Of a stretch of DNA of 64,000 bases, positions 56,701 through 62,700 are shown piece after piece. This DNA is from Ostrinia nubilalis. Lineage: Eukaryota > Arthropoda > Insecta > Lepidoptera > Crambidae. Below the pieces are notes generated by a model, which searched no databases, was not told the DNA's origin, and saw only the letters and a list, made by a program, of their open reading frames with translations. Position numbers and translations under genes: made by a program. How positions within the stretch are numbered: position 1 is the first letter of the stretch; every line of letters starts with the position of its first letter. The stretch lies in the NCBI RefSeq assembly GCF_963855985.1, contig NC_087111.1, positions 8,127,001 through 8,191,000 on the forward strand. The letters are read 5' to 3'.

Positions 56701-59700
56701 GACATGGAGCTGATCTGATGATGGAGCTGGAAGGTGGCCATAGGAACTCTATAATAAAACGACTTAAATCCATCGAGTTTGGGTTTGTTCGTTTTGTATT
56801 GACGAGTACTTTAAATCTATATAGTAATCAGGGTCTAATGATGGAGCTGGAAGGTAATTCGCAATAAAACGACACAATCGCATCAAGTTTGGGTTTGGTT
56901 CAATTTGAATTTCTGTGATGGGTCTGGGTGTTAATATGTATAATAAGTTTGTATTTACAAAAAAAAATGTATTTAAGTATGTTTATATCCGTTTTCTAGT
57001 GAGCGGATACTGTGAATGTACGTCACGCGGGGTCACGTGACCGTCGGCGGCACTCAATATTTAAGCGAACTTTGAATGCCTATAAAATCATAACTTCTGG
57101 GTATTTTTGAATGAAATAAAAACTAATGTATTTGTAAATGTAAAAGCCTAACCGTAACATAGGTTTTAAGTGATTTTGCATACCTAGTAACATTCTCAAT
57201 TACATCTGCCTACTTAGAATTTCTATCTAGTTTTGTGATTGTATTTTTTTATTTAGTTAGACAAATAAAATACTTTGTGAATGGAATAGGTTAAAAATGT
57301 ATGTTGTTTTGTGATTAGTAGATTTAATTTAGTAAAAACTACTTAAATAATTTCGAAACTTTAATAATCATAATGATCTGTTACTTTAACCATCAAAAAC
57401 AATACTTGTCAAAAAAACCAAGTCTCGCAACTCAGTTGTTCTACGGTAAAAAGTTGTGAGATCCATGTAATACCAAGTCCAGGCCAGGAAATCTTTAACG
57501 TTTTACATAAATATATTGACTTGGCCATCGCATGAAAACACGTGTAAATTAAATTATTTAGTGCGATGGCCAAGTCAATATATTTATGTAAAACGTTAAA
57601 GATTTCCTGGCCTGGACTTGGTATTACATGGATCTCACAACTTTTTACCGTAGAACAACCGAGTTGCGAGACTTGGTTTTTTTGACAAGTATTGTTTTTG
57701 ATGGGATCTCATTTCTTTTTGTATTTTGTAGACAGCAGTTATGTATCTAGAAAACTGGACCGAAATTGAAAAATTTTACTCGACTTGGCGGTTGCACTAC
57801 CGTGCCCCCAAATATTTTAGTTTTTCCTTGATTCATACACCAAACACTACTTATATTCCAAATTTGAAGCTTCTAGGTCTGCTAGAAGTGCCTTAGAATT
57901 TTGATGATCGGTGAGTCAGTGAGTCAGTGAGTGACAAAATTAAGTAACTTTGACCCGTTATAATTCCTAAACTACTGGTTCAAATTGAATGAAATTTTAA
58001 ATATACCGTGTCTTTACAATGCCTGCATAGCTAATGAAAATTCAGCCTTCTAGTTTTATCCACAACGAAGTTACAGGCAGTCGAAAATGGCCTGAATTGC
58101 TTCGAGAAAAGGATGGTACGGCCGTGCCGCTTTTTTGCTCGACTTGGTGGGGGCACTGCCGTGCCCCCAGATTTCGGGCGGGCGAGGTCGTGGGCAAAAG
58201 CTGATACAATATAATTTTCATTTCAAATCAAACTGACTGAAAATGACAATTTGACTAGTTTTTGACCAATTTGACCGTAAATGACGGTCAGTCAAATTCA
58301 ATCAGTTTTGTCATTTTAAACACTTGGCCACCGCCGTCCATTCGGCACATTCGCGACACCCCCGACTTTTGCATACCGAGCGCATACCGAGATTTGAATT
58401 TGGAAAGAAAGTTCTCGTTTCGTCTGTTTATATGAAGTTACAATACTGTATGATATTATTACCGTGTCAACAGCTAGGGACTGGAATGCGTTGCCTACTG
58501 CTGTCTTTCCCGAAGACTATAATCCGGGCGTTTTCAAGGCGAGAGTGAATAGGCACTTACAGGGCAGATATGTACCATCCTAGACTGCATCCCAGTTAAC
58601 ATCATGCCTTGTTATGCATAAAAAAAAAGTTTGTCCTTATGGCTAGTCGGGCCATTGCTCTGACCGCGAGATATTGGGTAACCTTGAAAAAATTTTCAAG
58701 TTTCAGGGCCTCCGCTAAAACTTGCGCGGGTATACGTATACGTGTTTGTATCGGTAAATTCTTGGCGCGGAGTAATACCTCAGCTACACTACTCGCGAAG
58801 TTGGTCGAAGTTGATTGAAGTAGATAGTGTGGATACGCACTTCACTTCGCTTCAAGTAACCTTGGCTCGCCTCGGCAGACTTCCGAAAGTTGTCCATATT
58901 AGTTTAGGGTTACAGTGTCCTTGCCAGAGTAAAACGACCTTTTTAAACTAACTCTAGATAGTGTGGACATGCACTTCGCTCCGCTTCGAGTAATCTCGCC
59001 TCGCCTCGCCAAACTTCCGAAGGTTCTCGACATTAGCTGATTTGCTCCGCTTCGAGTAATCTCGCTTCGCCCGACTTCCGAAGGTTGTCACTATTAGCTG
59101 AGGATTATAATAATTATGCTTGCCAGAGCAAAATGACCTTTAAAACTAGTACTTAAAGCATAAAACTACTCACCCGTCCTTGCAGCAGTACTTGATATGA
59201 TTCGCCGTGGTGTAAATGAACACTGGTTGCGGCGTGGAGTCGTCGAAGCTTCTTAGAGTAGAGGCTGACGGTGTGCCAGAGCAAAATGATCTTTAACACT
59301 AGTAAATAAAGCATAAAACCACTCACCCGTCCTTACAGCAGTACTTGATATGGTTGGCCGTGGTGTAAATGAATACTGGTTGCGGCGTGGAGTCTTCGAA
59401 GCTTCTTAGAGTAAAGGGTGACGGTGTGCCAGAGAAAAAGGACCTTTAAAACTTCCCATTAAGACACAAAACGACTCACCCGTCCTTACAGCAGTACTTG
59501 ATATGGTTGGCCGTGGTGTAAATGAATACTGGTTGCGGCGTGGACTCGTCGAAGCTTCTTAGAGTAAAGGGTGACGGTGTGCCAGGGCAAAATGACCTTT
59601 AAAACAAGTACTTAAAGCATAAAACTACTCACCCGTCCTTACAGCAGTACTTGATATGGTTGGCCGTGGTGTATACAGGGTGGAAACGTTAAGTGATCTC

Positions 59701-62700
59701 ACTCGATTATTTCTAAACTATACAAGATATTTAAAAACTGGTTACTGATCCCGAAAGTGCTTCATGAGCTCTTTCTAACGGTACCAATAATATATTACAG
59801 AATAAACTGGATCTATCTGAAAATTCGATGTTTCCAGCTTCCATACTAAATGTATGCCAGACACACAATATTAGAAGTGTATTTTTTTTATTTAATAATA
59901 AACTCTTAAAATAAACTCGTAAATATTGTATTCTTATTTAAAATTATTCATAGAAAACATTGGTTTTAGGCTTTACTTGCTTATTGTCAAGAGATGAGTG
60001 TCATGACTGTGGTAGTACTAAATGTATGGAAGAAGGAAACATTGAATTTTTGGATACATCCAGTTTATTATGTAACCTACTATCGATACCATTGGATAGA
60101 GCTTGTGAAGCACTTTTAGAATCAGTAATCAGTTTTACGATATCATGTGTAGTTTTTAAAATAATGTGACTTTACCAAATGTATGGAAACTGGAAATATT
60201 AAATTATCGGATAGATCCAGTTTATTCTGTAACCTATTATTAATGCCGTTTGATAGAGCTCATGAAGCACTTTCAGGATCAGTAACTAGTTTATTGATAT
60301 CTTATATAATTTAGAAATAATCGAGTGAGATCACTTATCGTTTCCACCCTGTATAAACACTGGTTGCGGCGTGGAGTCGTCGAAGCTTCTCAGAGTAAAG
60401 GGTGACGGTGTGCCAGAGAAAAATGACCTTTAATACTTGTAATTAAGGCACAAAACTACTCACCCATCCTTACAGCAGTACTTGATATGATTCGCCGTGG
60501 TGTAAATGAACACTGGTTGCGGCGTGGAGTCTTCGAAGCTTCTTAGAGTAGAGGGTGACGGTGTGCCAGAGAAAAAGGACCTTTAAAACTTCCCATTAAG
60601 ACACAAAACGACTCACCCGTCCTTACAGCAGTACTTGATATGGTTGGCCGTGGTGTAAATGAATACTGGTTGCGGCGTGGAGTCGTCGAAGCTTCTTAGA
60701 GTAAAGGGTGACGGTGTGCCAGAGCAAAATGACCTTTAATACTTGCAATTAAGGCATAATTTGACTCACCCGTCCTTACAGCAGTACTTGATATGGTTGG
60801 CCGTGGTGTAAATGAACACTGATTGCGGCGTGGAGTCGTCGAAGCTTCTTAGAGTAGAGGCTGACGGTGTGCCAGAGCAAAATGACCTTTAATACTTGCC
60901 AATAAAGCACAAAACTACTCACCCGTCCTTACAGCAGTACTTGATATGATTCGCCGTAGTGTAAATGAACACTGGTTGCGGCGTGGAGTCGTCGAAGCTT
61001 CTTAGAGTAAAGGGTGACGGTGTGCCAGAGTAAAATGACCTTTAAAACTCGCCATTAAAGCATAAAACTACTCACCCATCCTTACAGCAGTACTTGATAT
61101 GATTCGCTGTGGTATAAATGAACACTGGTTGCGGCGTAGAGTCGTCGAATGCCCCGGACTTGACCCGGGCTCCTTCCGTCACGCTGCATAACTGTTCCAG
61201 CTTCTTGGTGCAGAGGGTGACGGTGTGCTTGCCGAGTAAAGCTACTAAAGACATGTCGGCGTTCCAGACTGCGTAGCGGCATTTGGCGATTTTCACCTAA
61301 AATAAATGAAATTGTGTTAAAAACTGTTTTAGCCGTAAACATGCAAATATTTGCCTTACAATCACTAAAAGACAAATTTGTGTACAATAGTGTGTATCTA
61401 TCAGTATTGTCGCGGTTTCTATCTCCGCACCATGCAAACATTTCATTTTAAAACATTTGTGTACTTTAACATAGGTATTTGTTTGTTTTGGTCTAAGTGT
61501 TTTATAATAATGTGTTTGTAATTTAAAAAAAAACTAAGTTTGTTTATATCCGTTGTCCGCAACACGTCTTTGTCACAATTGGAATAAGGTTGTGTTGTTA
61601 ACTTATTGGCCACTTTAGGTGTCACGAACTATTTGACGCTGATTGTACCATGAGCTGATAACCATAGTAAAAGCTCTGATAAGTTTGGGACTGGACGGCG
61701 CAGTGTAAAATGTGGAATAGAATAGAATATAATAGAATAGAATACCTTTATTCAGCATTAACATTTAGGTGCATACATGTACAGATGTTAAATATTACTG
61801 AGCCATGCTGAAAATGCGCCCGCTCAGCGAAAATCGTGACATGACACACACAAGTCGTCAAGTCACGAAGCTGGTTTTCAGCGGGTACCAACATGGGGGT
61901 TATTACGCCAATTAAGCGCCCTTTTGACAGTGACGGTTTATCAATATAAAATATTATAAAATTCGTGTCGATTCGTAACACTTCCTGGCAAAAAGGCGCG
62001 CAACAGAACGGTATTTATTGGAATGGAACGATATTTATTATTATTATTATACTCACGCTGGCAATGGTCCTCTTCTGCTGGACGTCCAACAGCTGCACAC
62101 TATCGGGTTCGCGCAGCAGTAACATACCGGTGCCTGCGTACATGATCTCCTCGCAGGTAGGGGTCGATATCTTCTTTGAGACCTCGTTCTTTAGGTTCTT
62201 GATGACCAGCTGTTGAAGAAGAAGAATTATTTATTTATTCATTCAGGCATACACAACAGGTAACAAATCAAGGGATTCAATGATTAATAAATGTCGATTA
62301 ACGCCCGTTTTCTATATTCAATCCGTGTCTAAATCCGGATTACAACTGTCACGTTGAATTCAGTTTTAGATTATATTTCCAAATTGTTCGATGCATTTAC
62401 ACATTAATATTGTTTAAATAGTCATCATAAACAATATAAAAATGTAAAAACATCAAAAACCGCAGATATTTTGGCCAAAAACATATTAAAATTTGACAGT
62501 GTCAACTGTCATATTCAATCAATGGATTGAATATAGAAATCCAGCATAAGTGATGAAGAAGTGGAATGAAACGAATTTAACCTAAAATAAAAGGAGACAC
62601 CGAAGTTAGAGGGCTTCGTCGTAATAGTAGCACCGTATATTTATCGTAGTAGCAGCTAATACTGTAGCACTGTACCTTCGTTCGTTCGTTTCAGCCAAAT

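Larger units (their letters stand above)
56278..58470 (-). mobile_element. Dispersed element, second copy (inverted), with later insertions
   Basis: Colinear in reverse with 43300-43967. It is longer because of an extra 0.8 kb at 56405-57195, the palindrome at 57390-57704 and a segment at 57705-58190 with paired ctcgacttgg/ccgtgccccca words. Confidence 0.65.
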
